NCBI GenBank assembly: GCA_963924555.1
Contig: OZ004591.1
Span: forward strand, 496,001 to 560,000
Origin: Crambe crambe
Taxonomy: Eukaryota; Porifera; Demospongiae; Poecilosclerida; Crambeidae
Length of the DNA: 64,000 nucleotides
Direction: 5' to 3'
How positions within the stretch are numbered: the stretch's first letter is position 1; the number at the start of each line of letters is the position of its first letter. The notes beneath the pieces are model-generated. The model did no database searches. It was not told where the DNA came from and saw only the letters and a program-made list of their open reading frames with translations. Shown here in pieces: positions 1-11,700 of this stretch. The translations under genes were made by a program, and so were the position numbers.

Positions 1-177
1 AACATTGTGTGTTATTCAGATGTGGTGCTGAGATTGTGTGTTATTCTGATAACACTTTGTCTAATACAGTCCTAATGTCATATTAGTGGATATGCCAAAC
101 ATAGTGTGTATGGCATGATGTGAAAGTTAAATGCCCTCATTAGGTAAATCATGTTCTGTTGGTATAATTCTTATGTA

Positions 178-2193
178 GACGCTGAACTCCAGTGGTGACC
201 AGGACAGATGCTACTACAACTTCAAGTGCACACACCCCCTGGGGGCCTTGACAGCATTCAATGCAGTGTGGAGCAACGTCGGCTATTTCTTACTCGGCTT
301 CCTCTTCATTGGCCTCACACTTTGCAAGTAAGTCATGCCAGCTGATCATGTGACCTGGGAGGAGTCATGTGACCTGTAGTAGGTGCATGTAGTTGCCATT
401 GCAGGAAGAAGGAGTCATAATTCATTTTTTTTTCCTTATTAGGAATTACTTTTACTGGAGGCGTAGAAAGGATGATAAGGAATATATAGATGTGAGTTTT
501 ATATTTTTTCTCTTGAGCATCCATTCATTATGATATTTATTTTTCCAGAGCCACGGAATTCCTCAGTTTTTCGGCATCTACATTGCCATGGGGGTAGCCT
601 TGATACTGGAGGGGTTCATGAGTGCCTTTTACCACATCTGCCCAACCAATGCAAACTTCCAATTTGGTATGTGTAGCAATATCAAGATTGTTCATTACTC
701 ATTCACGTCTTTCCATTCTGTTCCTATAGACACGGCCTTCATGTTCATCATTGGAGGGCTCTTCCTAGTGAAGATACTTCAAAATCGTCACCCTGACATC
801 AATGCCAATGCCTTTGTAGCATTCTTCTCCTTTGCAGTCATCATCTTCCTCACTCTCATTGGAATTGTAAGTCCACAAATCACTGAAGATGGCCTTTCAT
901 ATATACTGGTACAATGTCATGTGATGTATCATGTGATATATTCCACAGTATCTTGACCAGATGAGTCCTGTGGTTATCAGACTTCTCCTCTTTGGTGGTG
1001 TGATTATCTTAGTGGTACTCTTCTTCCTTTCTTTCTACAGATTCCATGAATGGGGTACTAAACGAAGTCATGTGACTTGCATGTGATATCAAACCCCGTC
1101 ATGTGATTTGCATGTGCTATAAAGCACTCAGTCATGTGACTTACATGTTGGCCATTGTGTTACAATAGATTTCGAAGCAATTCGAGGAGAGTGTAAGAAT
1201 ATCAAAGAATTTTTCACCACTTGTCCCAAGCATAAGGTGCAGTTCTAAGTCCACTCCCATAGTGTGATTCTCTGTACATTCCTTGTTTCAGTGTCGGTTT
1301 ATCAAGCTGTGTTTTGCTTTCATTGTCAACTTGGCCCTGTGAGTTGAAATGAGCTCTGGTAGTCTATAGCCCCGTTTACACGGGAGTTCTAACCCGGATT
1401 TGACCCGGATTCACTTTGCGTGTGAACGGTACCAACCCAGATTCCAATCCGGGTAGCCCAACCCATATCAATTAGGTAGATTGGAATCCGGATTGAATCT
1501 CAACCCGGGTTAGGCGTGCGTGTAAACACGGCTTATGATTTGAACCATCATCTGTTAATTACCCCTACAGGGCATTATTTGTGATCATTGGCCACAAGAA
1601 CATAAATGTAGCGACTGCAATCTTGGGTTTCTTTGTGATAAACCTGATGCTCTTTTTACTCTACTACATCATTCAGAAAGTAAAAATGAAGAGCATACTC
1701 TACAGAATATGATTATCTGGTTATGATTTCGTGTCTCTGTTGCCCTGTCTTTCTTTATTCCAGCTTTTATTCTGTGAGACTTTCACAGCCTTGCCCGTAT
1801 TCTTGCTGCTGGCATTAGGAGCAATGTGGGCAGCTGCTTTCTATTTCTTCCTGTTCTTACCTGTTAGCAACTGGGAGGTACACGACTCCAACACTTGATG
1901 TTTCCATTTCAGATAGTGTGTGTGTATGTATAGGAAACTCCAGCCGAGTCTCGTGCAATGAATCAATATTGTGCTCTTCTTGGATTTTATGACTACCACG
2001 ATATATGGCACTTCCTGTCAGCTGGTGCCATGTTCTTATCCTTCCTGGTGGGTTTCATTTTACTTGCATTCTGCCACATGTGTATCTTCTCTACAATAAT
2101 GTGACTTTTTTTTTCTTTTTTCTTTTTCAGTTTCTTCTCACTCTGGATGATGGCATAATGGATATGGACAGAAAGGAGATCCATATCTTCTAG
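178..2193 (+). CDS. SID1 transmembrane family protein (SIDT), copy 1, 3' part
   Basis: This is the C-terminal half of a SID1/SIDT-family multi-pass membrane protein; the 5' part lies outside the window. Exons with GT-AG borders begin near 178, 443, 549, 730, 949, 1169, 1290, 1571, 1764, 1934 and 2131, and the stop is at 2191-2193. Conserved family stretches are visible: [18 protein letters not shown], the SAFYHICPT segment, and near the end [18 protein letters not shown]. The last two contain the Ser/His and His-x-x-x-His residues of the CREST superfamily (ceramidases, PAQR, SID-1, TMEM8). The C terminus, [19 protein letters not shown], closely matches copy 2 (7031-12571, opposite strand), so the two are local paralogues. 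Family members are linked to dsRNA or lipid/cholesterol movement across membranes; which role applies here is not shown by sequence. Confidence 0.9.
1368..1533. mobile_element. MITE-like inverted-repeat element in SIDT copy 1 intron
   Basis: Ends AGCCCCGTTTACACG and CGTGTAAACACGGCT are inverted repeats with one mismatch. The inner parts also pair (CCCGGATT near the left, AATCCGGATT near the right). TAT flanks both ends as a probable 3-bp target duplication. It lies wholly inside an intron. No coding capacity is visible. Confidence 0.7.
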
Positions 2194-2453
2194 ATCTTAT
2201 ATAAACTAAAAATGTGTCTCTGAAAATTCAGTCATGATCTTTTTATGATCACACAATCAATAGCAATGTTCATACTAAAAATAGGGAAAAAAGTTTGAAA
2301 TGTTGACTAAAAATGAAATGTGAAGTTGAGGGGATAAAAATGTGTGTAGGTAGGCAGTGTCTCTGATTCAAAATATTGGCTGTAATGAAAGTTTGCGTTC
2401 TGATAAGTAGATGCACTTCTACGCAGTGTTCTCAGAGCATTGCCTTGAGAAGA

Positions 2454-3580
2454 CTACTGCACTATGGCAGCATTGCATGCTGGAATCATCCATACTGAAC
2501 TAATCTCACCATAAGCATGTTCTAGGGCACTTTTGAGCATTTTTTTTTGATTTACCGGAAGATTGGAGATGTATAGAACCATGATCTTCTCAGGAGCTGT
2601 CACTCTGCCTCCTTTGATGCTCTTGATAACCATATCTCTGGATTTTATGTCTTCCTTCAGCACTTTAATAGCAGCTTTCAGTGCTTTGTTCTCAGCATTT
2701 AAGTTGTCACGCAATTATCTTCACATGCTTCTCTAGGTCACTTTTGTTCAAACTCTTCATTTCTTTGAAAGCAGAGCTAAATGAACATCAGTATTCTCAC
2801 TCAAGTGATCAGGCATAGCTCTTCGAGCAACTAGTACAGCACAGCCTGCAATACTCAGTCACATTTTATTTCCTGAAAGGGACAGAAAGTGTTTAGATGT
2901 GCCTCTAGAGCTTCATGTTTGAACTTTTCTGAACTGCATCCATTTGGACATTTGACTGGGAACATTATAGGACAAATCTGTTGATGACTTGAGAGCTTGC
3001 TGTAAGGACCTTTGTAGCACCTACAGTGTACACATTCAACAATTCTCTCCAAGCATACTGCTCGTGGATGCTCAGGTCTTTTCGCATGAAAAAATCGTGA
3101 CAGAAGACACATTTGACTGGGAAATAATTATTGGTAAGTGCTCCACTTGTGGCCTGAATTATTATTAACATTGATGTGATTATGAATGCTGCCCACTTCT
3201 CCTTGCCAGGGACAACCATCATCTATGAACAAACAATACACCTTCCTCTGATTCAGTACTTGCTGTAGGTGCTTATCGGCCATTTTTTGGAATGTAGGTG
3301 CCATACACAGGGGACATGGTGCATATGTTTGTTGAATACGTTCAATACAAGTTTTACAGTAGCAATTCCCACAGCACTCGACAATGTAAGGCTCTTGAAG
3401 AGTCTGTAGACATATAGAGCACCCTGTTTGCACCTCCTCTGGCATGGGCTCCTCCACAAAAATACAGCAGTTCCTTGCATATTCCAATACAGCCGCATCA
3501 GAAGTCAACTCATCAGCAAGCTCTGAACTTACTCTGGCAGAGTCAACAGAAGAAGACTGACTCCAAGTAACCATAGACAT
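2454..3580 (-). pseudogene. RING/TRAF-zinc-finger/RRM gene, copy 1 (decayed)
   Basis: A third member of the family at 3771-4832 and 4946-6896, broken by several frame changes. From 3580 downward: a RING finger (CSICLQTLQEP, then CCGNCYCKTCIERI, CPLC), then a frame change near 3135 into a zinc-finger stretch (FPVKCVFCHDFFMRKDLSIHE), another near 3060 into CLERIVECVHC, and CPNGC near 2935. There is a stop after EIKCD at about 2855, remnants (MPDHLSENTDVHLALLSK) in a further frame, and finally a truncated RRM-like piece (VLYISNLP) ending at 2454. No intron borders explain the frame changes. It aligns in order with the intact copy, so it is a decayed paralogue, not a separate family. Confidence 0.8.
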
Positions 3581-3770
3581 GGATGTTAGATCAGCAGCTA
3601 ACTAACTCCAGCTAGATATATCGTGTCAAGCTGGCGGCGCCGACCCTTTACCTTGGGGCGGAAAGGACATGGCACAGGTCAAAGTTCGAAAGAAAAAAAT
3701 TTTGAGCATGCGCACTAAATATGAAATGCGGGCTTTACAATGAAATTTTGAATTTTGAATTTTGAAATGG

Positions 3771-4832
3771 TCAGCAATAAACTGGATGCACACATAATTT
3801 ATATGACTTTAAATTGATCCCTCTTGTCTCACTACGTTCCAAAGCTACTTGTGCTGAACTCTCAGATTCATATTCCACCTGAGCCACACAGCAGTTAAGT
3901 TCGATGTCTTCCACTCTCCCAAATTGACCAAATAAACTCTTGAGCATCCCTTCATTGACACTAGATGGAAGATTAGTAACACAAAGATGCTTTATGACTG
4001 AATGCACACTTTTATTATTGCGAAGTTCTTCCAATTCTCTCGTCTTGGATTCGATTTCTTCTTCAAGAGCAATCTTTTCAACAGCTGCCTCACTAAGTTT
4101 CTCCATAGCTAGCGTAAAGTGCTCAGACTTGTTGTCTTCATAATGTTGGCTCAAATCTTTCCGTGTAAGTTTCTTTCTACATCCAATATGCTGGTAAGCA
4201 CACATCATTGGTGTCAAAGGACAGACATTTTCCACATGTTTGTGTACATTATTCCTAAATGGAGTGGCACCACACCCATTTGGACAACTTACTGGGTACA
4301 TCAAACACTGGCTGTAATGTTCAGACTCCAAATTGGCCAGGGTATCACTATGCTTCTTGCAGTGAGGACATAAAATTGGTATCATGCAGATGTCTTCATG
4401 CTTGACAATTTCAGAACGCATGAAGTACATATCACAGTGTGAACATTGTAATTTATGACATTTGCAGCCTGTCCATTTTTGGGAGCTGGGGCCGGGCCCA
4501 GGGTATGCATTTAAGTGGCTCTCATATTCACTGAGATAACCAATCCATTCACAGCCTAGAGACTTATTACTACAATAAACCCTTTTCTCCTTAAGGGTTC
4601 TCTCCAGCTGCCTGTCAGGTAAGGATTGAAATTGCTTATTGCATAGAGGACACGGTTTCCTCTCTGCTTCAATAGCTTCAAGACACTTTTGACAGAATCT
4701 ATAACCACAGCAACTTACAAGGCAAGGCTCGCGAAGGATTAAGAGACAGATGGAACACTCTGTCTGTACTTCTACAGGTACGTCATCAACTAGAGAACAC
4801 TCGTATCCCGTGTCCTGGTAACTTACGGCCAT
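3771..4832 (-). CDS. RING - TRAF-type zinc finger - coiled coil - RRM protein (copy 2, intact)
   Basis: Single-exon gene of about 353 residues. I chose the ATG at 4832 because the product then begins MAVSYQDTGYECS, matching the start rebuilt for copy 3; an upstream in-frame ATG at 4901 is less likely. Domains in order: RING finger at about residues 27-65 (CSICLLILREP ... CCGYRFCQKC ... CPLCNK); TRAF-type zinc fingers at about 85-225 (paired Cys/His such as CSHCDMYFM, CPHCKKH, CPNGCGATPF); a Glu/Lys-rich coiled coil at about 235-275; and an RRM-like C terminus with RNP2 LCVTNLP and an RNP1-like VAQVEYE. RING proteins with TRAF fingers are E3 ubiquitin ligases or adaptors; the RRM would let this one bind RNA or act as a protein-interaction fold. 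The usual MATH/TRAF-C domain is absent. Two relatives lie on either side in tandem. Confidence 0.85.
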   Translation of the reverse strand: MAVSYQDTGYECSLVDDVPVEVQTECSICLLILREPCLVSCCGYRFCQKCLEAIEAERKPCPLCNKQFQSLPDRQLERTLKEKRVYCSNKSLGCEWIGYLSEYESHLNAYPGPGPSSQKWTGCKCHKLQCSHCDMYFMRSEIVKHEDICMIPILCPHCKKHSDTLANLESEHYSQCLMYPVSCPNGCGATPFRNNVHKHVENVCPLTPMMCAYQHIGCRKKLTRKDLSQHYEDNKSEHFTLAMEKLSEAAVEKIALEEEIESKTRELEELRNNKSVHSVIKHLCVTNLPSSVNEGMLKSLFGQFGRVEDIELNCCVAQVEYESESSAQVALERSETRGINLKSYKLCVHPVYC

Positions 4833-4945
4833 TTTGTGCCACACCCACCGTATACGTAACACACGCATGCGCATTAAAACTACTTTTAATTGACTGTACA
4901 TAATATAATACGGTACGAGCTACATGTAACTTGTGTAAACGGGAG

Positions 4946-6896
4946 CTAACTTGTGTAAACGGGATGCACACACAGTCTCTGTGACTTTAAATTGATTCCT
5001 TTTGTTTCACTGCGTTTCAAAGCTCTTTGTACTGAACTTTCTGATTCAAATTCCACCTGGGCCACATGCACACAGTAGTCAAGTTCAATGTCTTCCACTG
5101 TACCATATTGACCAAATATGCTCTTAATCATCCCTTCATCGACATCAGGTGGAAGATTAGTAACACAAAGATGTTTTGTGGATGAGCATACACTTTTATT
5201 AATATGAAGCTCTTCCAATTGTCTTGTCTTGGATTCAACTTCAGCCTCAAGAACCATCACTTGAAAGGATGTGATACTTAGCTTACTCATTGCTAATGAA
5301 AGGTGTTCAGACATACTGTCTTCATTATGCTGGGACAAGTCTTTCCTTGTGAATCTTGCATTACAACCAATATGCTTGTAGTCACACTCAACTACTATCA
5401 AACGACAGACATTTTGAACATGCTTTTGCAAGTTCTTTCTAAATGGAGTGGCACCACATCCATTAGGACATTTCACTGGATACATAGCACATACGTTAAA
5501 ATGTTTAGACTCCAAATTGGCAAGGGTATCACTATGCTTCTTACAGTGACTACACAGAATTGGCTTCTTACAGATGTCTTCATGCTTCACAATTTCAGAA
5601 CGCATAATGAATGAATTGCAGTGGGAGCATAATACTTGTTGGTACCTACAGCCTTTCAATTTCAGCCCTGCAAGTGGGTTGGCATTTAAGTGGCTCTCAT
5701 ATTCACCTAGACAACCGATCCATCCACAGCCTAAATACTTATTACTACAATTAACCCTTTTTTCCTTAAGGGTTCTCTCCAGCTGCCTGTCAGGTAAGGA
5801 TATAAATTGTTTATTGCATAGAGGACACGGCTTCCTCTCTGTCTCAATAGCTTTAAGACACTTTCGACAGAATCTATATCCACAGCAACTTACAAGGCAA
5901 GGCTCGCGAAGAATTTGGAGACAGATGGAACACTCTGTCTGTACTTCTACGGGTACGTAATCAACAAATGTACAGTCGTACCATAGATAGTAGACACGGA
6001 ACAGGATTGGAAACTTAATACTACCATGCGCGTGCTATCCGTGTTTGCCGGGAAATTTTGGCGCGAGATATGAATGCATAGTTACCACATAATAGTTAAG
6101 AATGAGTTCTGCAAAAGATATCAGAGCGAATATTGGTTTAGTAGCTTAATATTAGCTGGACTAGAGTGTTTCCATGTTGTGCTTTTATAAAAATAATAAA
6201 ATTTAATATGAGACTAGATCTAGCTAGATAGTATAAGTCTATGAGAGATTCAGTATCTCAAGTTTTGAAAGATGAAGAGTTTAGTCTTCCTCTCCAGCCA
6301 TCTATAGATGCCCGTTCTTGTGCAGAGAGCTTTATGGAGTGGATAATAAAACATGATAATGCAAATAAATAATAGAAATGTAATAATAATAACTATTTAA
6401 CCCATAGTTTAACACTGCAATCAAAAAAAAAACTAACAGCTATGAATCAATATAACATATATCATCCGATAGACAAACTATTATACTACTAAAAGATATC
6501 AAACGCTTGACTTCTAAATTTATATTAGTCCTGTTCTAGTCCCACAAATTGGTAGGCCTATAAAATCTTTAGCAACATATCCTACACCAAAAACAGTTAT
6601 TACACTCTTTATTTCAGTCTATTCCAGTAAGAAACTTTACCTTCCAAACTTCTATAGGATAAAATTGCAAGAAAAACACTTGTACTCGTAGCTCTAGTCC
6701 CACAAAGTCTGTACCTCTCTTCCTCAGAAAATGTATTGCGACAATAGGGCTAAATTTTCTATGGTTACAACGCGGATAGCACGCGCGAAATGTATTAGCT
6801 TAATGGGAGTGACGTCACATGACGTAGGCAGTTTCCAATCCTGTTCCGTGTCTAATATCTATGGTCGTACCCGTACCCCGTCTCGATCACGGCCAT
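4946..6896 (-). pseudogene. RING - TRAF zinc finger - RRM gene, copy 3, split by a transposon
   Basis: The main reading frame runs 5974 down to 4946 and encodes RING (TECSICLQILREP), TRAF-type fingers, coiled coil and RRM (LCVTNLPPDVDEG ... VAQVEFESES), very close to copy 2. It has no ATG of its own. The missing start, reading MAVIETGYGYD, lies at 6896-6864, immediately beyond an 882-bp inverted-repeat element (5982-6863) flanked by the 7-bp duplication GTCGTAC. Taking away the element and one duplicate gives one continuous frame, so the insertion fell in the coding region about 11 codons after the start. The copy is otherwise free of stops, suggesting a recent insertion. It may be inactive, or may use a cryptic acceptor inside the element (an AG near 6013 is followed by open frame into the gene). 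Confidence 0.8.
5982..6863. mobile_element. 882-bp TIR transposon with 7-bp target duplication, inserted in a coding exon
   Basis: Terminal inverted repeats of about 34 bp: the left end begins CATAGATAGTAGACACGG, and the right end read on the minus strand begins CATAGATATTAGACACGG. Both continue through ACAGGATTGGAAACT with one mismatch in all. A second block further in (CGCGTGCTATCC on both arms) extends the similarity to about 100 bp. Flanks are GTCGTAC on both sides (5975-5981 and 6864-6870). Inside is a 43-codon plus-strand frame at 6241-6372 (starts MRDSVSQVLKDEE) and AT-rich sequence without a recognisable transposase, so the element is non-autonomous. I cannot name its superfamily. Confidence 0.85.
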
Positions 6897-7030
6897 TATT
6901 CTGTTGATATGCTTGCAATGTATGTACGCATGCGTATAATATGACGTCATAGGGTGGTGTTCGCGCACTTCTTTTTTTAACCACATCACCTTTTTTATTT
7001 GTTTTTGTCACAACACATGTAACTAAAGAG

Positions 7031-8746
7031 TTAAAAAATATGGAGATCATTTCTATCAGTCTCCATTATCCCATCATCCAAAGTGAGAAGAAACTGCACA
7101 TGATGAAAAGAACAGAGGCTTAGCTAAATCTTTTTTTTTTTTTTTCACGACTTACCAGGAAGGACAAAAACATGGCATTGGCTGACAGGAAGTGCCATAT
7201 ATCGTGGTAATCATAAAATCCAAAAAGAGCACAGTAATGATTCCTTGCACGGGACTCAGCTGGAGTTTTCTGGAAGGAAGGAATCGCATATATTACAGCA
7301 AAGGCATTAACACAATTCATATCCATTACCTCCCAATCGGTAACAATATAATTTTTTCCCTTGAAGAAATACAACGAAGCTCCCCATAAGACTCCCATAC
7401 ACAATAATAAAAATAGTGGCAAAACTGTGAAAGTCTCGGAAAAGTAGAACTGGAAAAGAAACAGTATATATGCATGTTCCATTATACAGTCAGTTTTTGA
7501 AAGATTCATATCACCTTCTGTTCCTTCACTTACTTTCTGAAAGACATAAAAGATTAGAAAGAGCACTAGGTTGGCAATGAATAGCCCCAGGACTGCTGTT
7601 GCTATGTTGATTCCCGTGTATGCAATGACTGCATACAATGCCCTGTAGGGTTAAGGTTGCAGGGATTCATAAGTGTCAAGTTCAGTTAAAACAACAATAC
7701 AGGTGAACTTACAAACCCAAGTTGAAGATCAAAGCAATGAATAATTTGAAGAAACGGAACTGCATGGAGTAATTATACACACCATTGGAAATTGAGTTTT
7801 GCAAGTTGAAGCAACTACTATTAATACCTTGTGCTTCGGGCAAGAACACAAGTATTTCTTGATTATTTCTGAGATATTGGTCTTAAAATGTGCAAAGAAT
7901 TCCTTAATTTTTGAGATCTCGGTACTAAAACCTACAGTAAATGTAGACATGCCACATGATTGTTGTATTGTTAGAGATGCATGGTGTCTAACTCACTCCA
8001 TTGGTGGAATCTGTAGAATGAGACGAAGAATAAGAAGACTAGGATAATCACAATAGTGAAAAGGACAAGTCTAATAGGCACAGGACTTGTTCGGTCAAAA
8101 TACTACAGATAATCACATGACATCCTTAAAGAGTCATATGATATGACTTGGTACACTTACAATCCCCAGTAGCGTGAAGAAGATGATAACTGCAAAGCTG
8201 AAGAAAGCAATGAAAGCATCCGAATTAATGTCCGGATGACGATTCTGAATAATCTTCACTAGCAGGAGCCCTCCAATGATAAACATGAAGGCAGTGTCTG
8301 TGAGGAGAGGAGAGGTGACATATGTGGAGATAATGTGTCATGCATACCAAACTGGAAGTTAGATGGAGTTGGGCAGATGTGGTAAAAGGCACTCATAAAT
8401 CCTTCCAGGATGAGGGCATTTCCCATTGCATAGTAGACACCGAAGAACAGAGGTATTCCATGTCTCTGTGTACAATCAAGACAGTGTAGCATTAGTCAAT
8501 ACACATGGTCAGCTCCATGGGACAAATAAAATGAGGCTTATAATTAATTTTTGTTCCACTGATGCCAAGTGGGAAATTTTCGTGGGGTAAAATTTTTGTG
8601 GATTTCAATATAAGGGAGTGGTTCACATGTACTTCAATTTTCCACGCAAGTTTTGTGCTATTATTATAGAGTCACTTACATCAACATATTCTTTATCAGC
8701 TCTCCTGTGCTTTAAGTATTTGCGCTTCCTGAAAAGAAAGGAAGAA

Positions 8747-8778
<32 letters not shown>

Positions 8779-11700
8779 AGAACTTATCACACTCACAGTT
8801 TGTCCTCATTTAGTCATGTGACTCACTTGTTCCACGTAATTATGATGAAGAGGAGTCCCAGTAGGATGTACCCAATGTTGCTCCACAAATTATTGAAGGC
8901 CGTCAAGACCCCCAAGGGGTGGGCACACTTGAAGTTATAGTAACACTTGTCCTGGTCACCACTCGAGTTCAGATTCTGCAAATATTAAAAGGAATCTTTT
9001 ACAGGCCAGATTCAATTACATCTCCCCTCACCTTTTGTTCAGAGAGAATGAGCTGGAATGCAGGCAGGGCATAGAATATACCCACTGTGACTGTATTCCT
9101 GTTAAATAGACATCAATTCCTGATTATAAATTGAATGCCTTCTTTTTTTGCATTTGCATTATGATTTGGGATTTGACCTTTTCTTGATCCACCCATAACC
9201 CCTGATCTCTTGATCCACCTTCGACCTCTGGACCCACCCATGATTACTTGACCCATCACTCCTTACCAGCCATAGACCCTGTATTCTCTGTAAAGCTTCT
9301 TATACGTGATCTTACACATCCGTGGCAACAGCAACTTGTTTTCATTTGTCTGGTAATGATGATAAGAGATTAAAGTAAACTGATAAAAGATGAATTTCTC
9401 CTGTGCACAATGATGCTGTACTCACCCCAACATCTAGATACCCCTGGCTTTATGTCAAACCCCGCACTCATGCACGCACACACTCTATTGGATATCAATT
9501 TCCTCACCTCATTTATCACACTTCGAACAGAATCGCCATCTAATGTGTTAGTCAGAGTTGTACTGCTTCCTTAATAAACAAAAAAAGTACAATCAAAAAA
9601 GAACCCTCCTCTAGCTAGCAATACTTACCATCTTCACCACAATCCACCTTTTCATCAGCGCTATTCCTCACTGCATAAGGGAGGCGAGAGAAAGAGAGGA
9701 ACATAAAGGAATAAACACAATCTTTCTAGTACCAGGGGACGTGATGGACGCACCAGCTAGTTTCTCTGGTATTGTGCCATATTTGGGAGTGCTTGATGAA
9801 CTAGCCAAGGGTTGCTTCTTACGACTCAGCCATTTTGGCCATTCGCATCTGAAGGTGGAATCCTTAAACTTGTCCTTTCTTGAAAATTTAATCTGAAAGT
9901 ACCTATGACATACAGAAGGCATACATACATACATCATGTGATTGCTGACAGTGGTCATGTGATAAGCGGACTTACAAACGAGGCAGGAATAGCAAGTAAA
10001 TTGCGACCATAACCAAATAAGCCACAAATATGATGAAAGGGAACAGGATGGCGAAAATGAATTTAGAAGCTGGAATGTGGAATGAAGAATAGGAATGAAA
10101 AAGGGTATGTTATGGAATGGGATTTTTTATTACTAAGTTCCTGTTTCTTGACGACAAAGGTGATGTTCTGCTTGAAGAGGACTTCTTCTGCAAAGATAGA
10201 AATAGACAAGTTCATTACTTATCCTGTGCCAGAAAGCCACACCCCTTCTCCCTCGATCCCTGGCCCCACCCATATCACCTGTGCTATTTGGAGGTTGGAT
10301 TATTGACGATGGGCTGTAGTCTGGTCCGTGGCAATTGGAATTGTTCACACTGATAAACACCAGCACAAAGTCCTCTCCCGACATATCATTTTTCTGTTCA
10401 AATTGAAGAGGTTTGATTGACTGGACTGAACCTCTTAAAGCACACATGCAATGTGTTCCAACTTCACCTTTGTACCTACCCACCTTTACTGTGAGGAATG
10501 CAGATTTGCTCATGGACTGGAAGATACCTCGAGACCTGACATTCTCTAGCAAGTCATTGACAGGACACTATGTACATCAGGTAGTGCACATCATTGAAGA
10601 GAAGAGGAATACCAATAGATAAGACTCACTAGATTGCTTTGAACTGACACAAATGCACAAATGTCACTCTCTGTGTAAGCATCGACAGTCACAGCCTCCA
10701 CACCACTCGGAAACTTGAAGTAGTAAATCTGATAATAATTATCAAGCCATGAGAAAAATGACACACGTTCCCATCTTCCTGCCATGCAAAAATAAGCCTT
10801 TTATTCAACCTCTGCTCATGCACACATGTTCACATCTTGCTGCTATGCAGCACTAAAGTGCAAACCCTCAGCGCAGGTTCATAGATGAACTGTAGCTATC
10901 TCAACCTTGTACATGTACCATGCATGTGCCAAGTATTTTCATCACAATTAAGAAGCTTGTGTGATCCTAGATCCAGAAGCACGCGTGATCAATTTAACGG
11001 ATGCGCAAACTGTCATCATCAAACTTAGATATTTTTGACTGACTAGAGAACGACTGCTTGGTTAGCTAGCTATCCTGAATTTTCAACTGTACTGGTTCTA
11101 GACAGCCACGCCTCTTCTCCGCCTCTCTTGGCTGCTATAGTAAAGAAAGCACGCGTTTTTCAAAGACAGCACCGAATTGAAAGATTTCATCACTTTTTTT
11201 TTCAAATCAATAACACATCAGCTGCTGTGTGCTCGTAGCCGTTTGAACTGAGGTATTAAAGCTATAGAAGACAGACAGACAGACAGACAAAATGATTACT
11301 ATAACTCTTGTGCATGTGCTGAGGGTTATCTCATGCTCTGCTGACACATACCTACCTGAGGAGCAGCTGCTGCCACTAGAGTAGACACAGGCTCATTCAA
11401 GCTAAAAGGACGTAAATCAGAAGTGAGTAAGTAGTAGGCACTATCACTTCCTCTTTACTAGGTTCAGGATAAGTAGTATATGTAGTAATAACTCTGGTCC
11501 ATTAACAGGAAATACACTGGGACCATAGATATTATAGTATCTATGCTGGGACACATCAGAAATACACTGGGACCATAGATATTATAGTATCTATGCTGGG
11601 ACACATCAGAAATACACTGGGACCATAGATATTATAGTATCTATGCTGGGACACATCAGAGAAGTGCCACACCAGTTCCTCTAACACATCCACTTACTTT

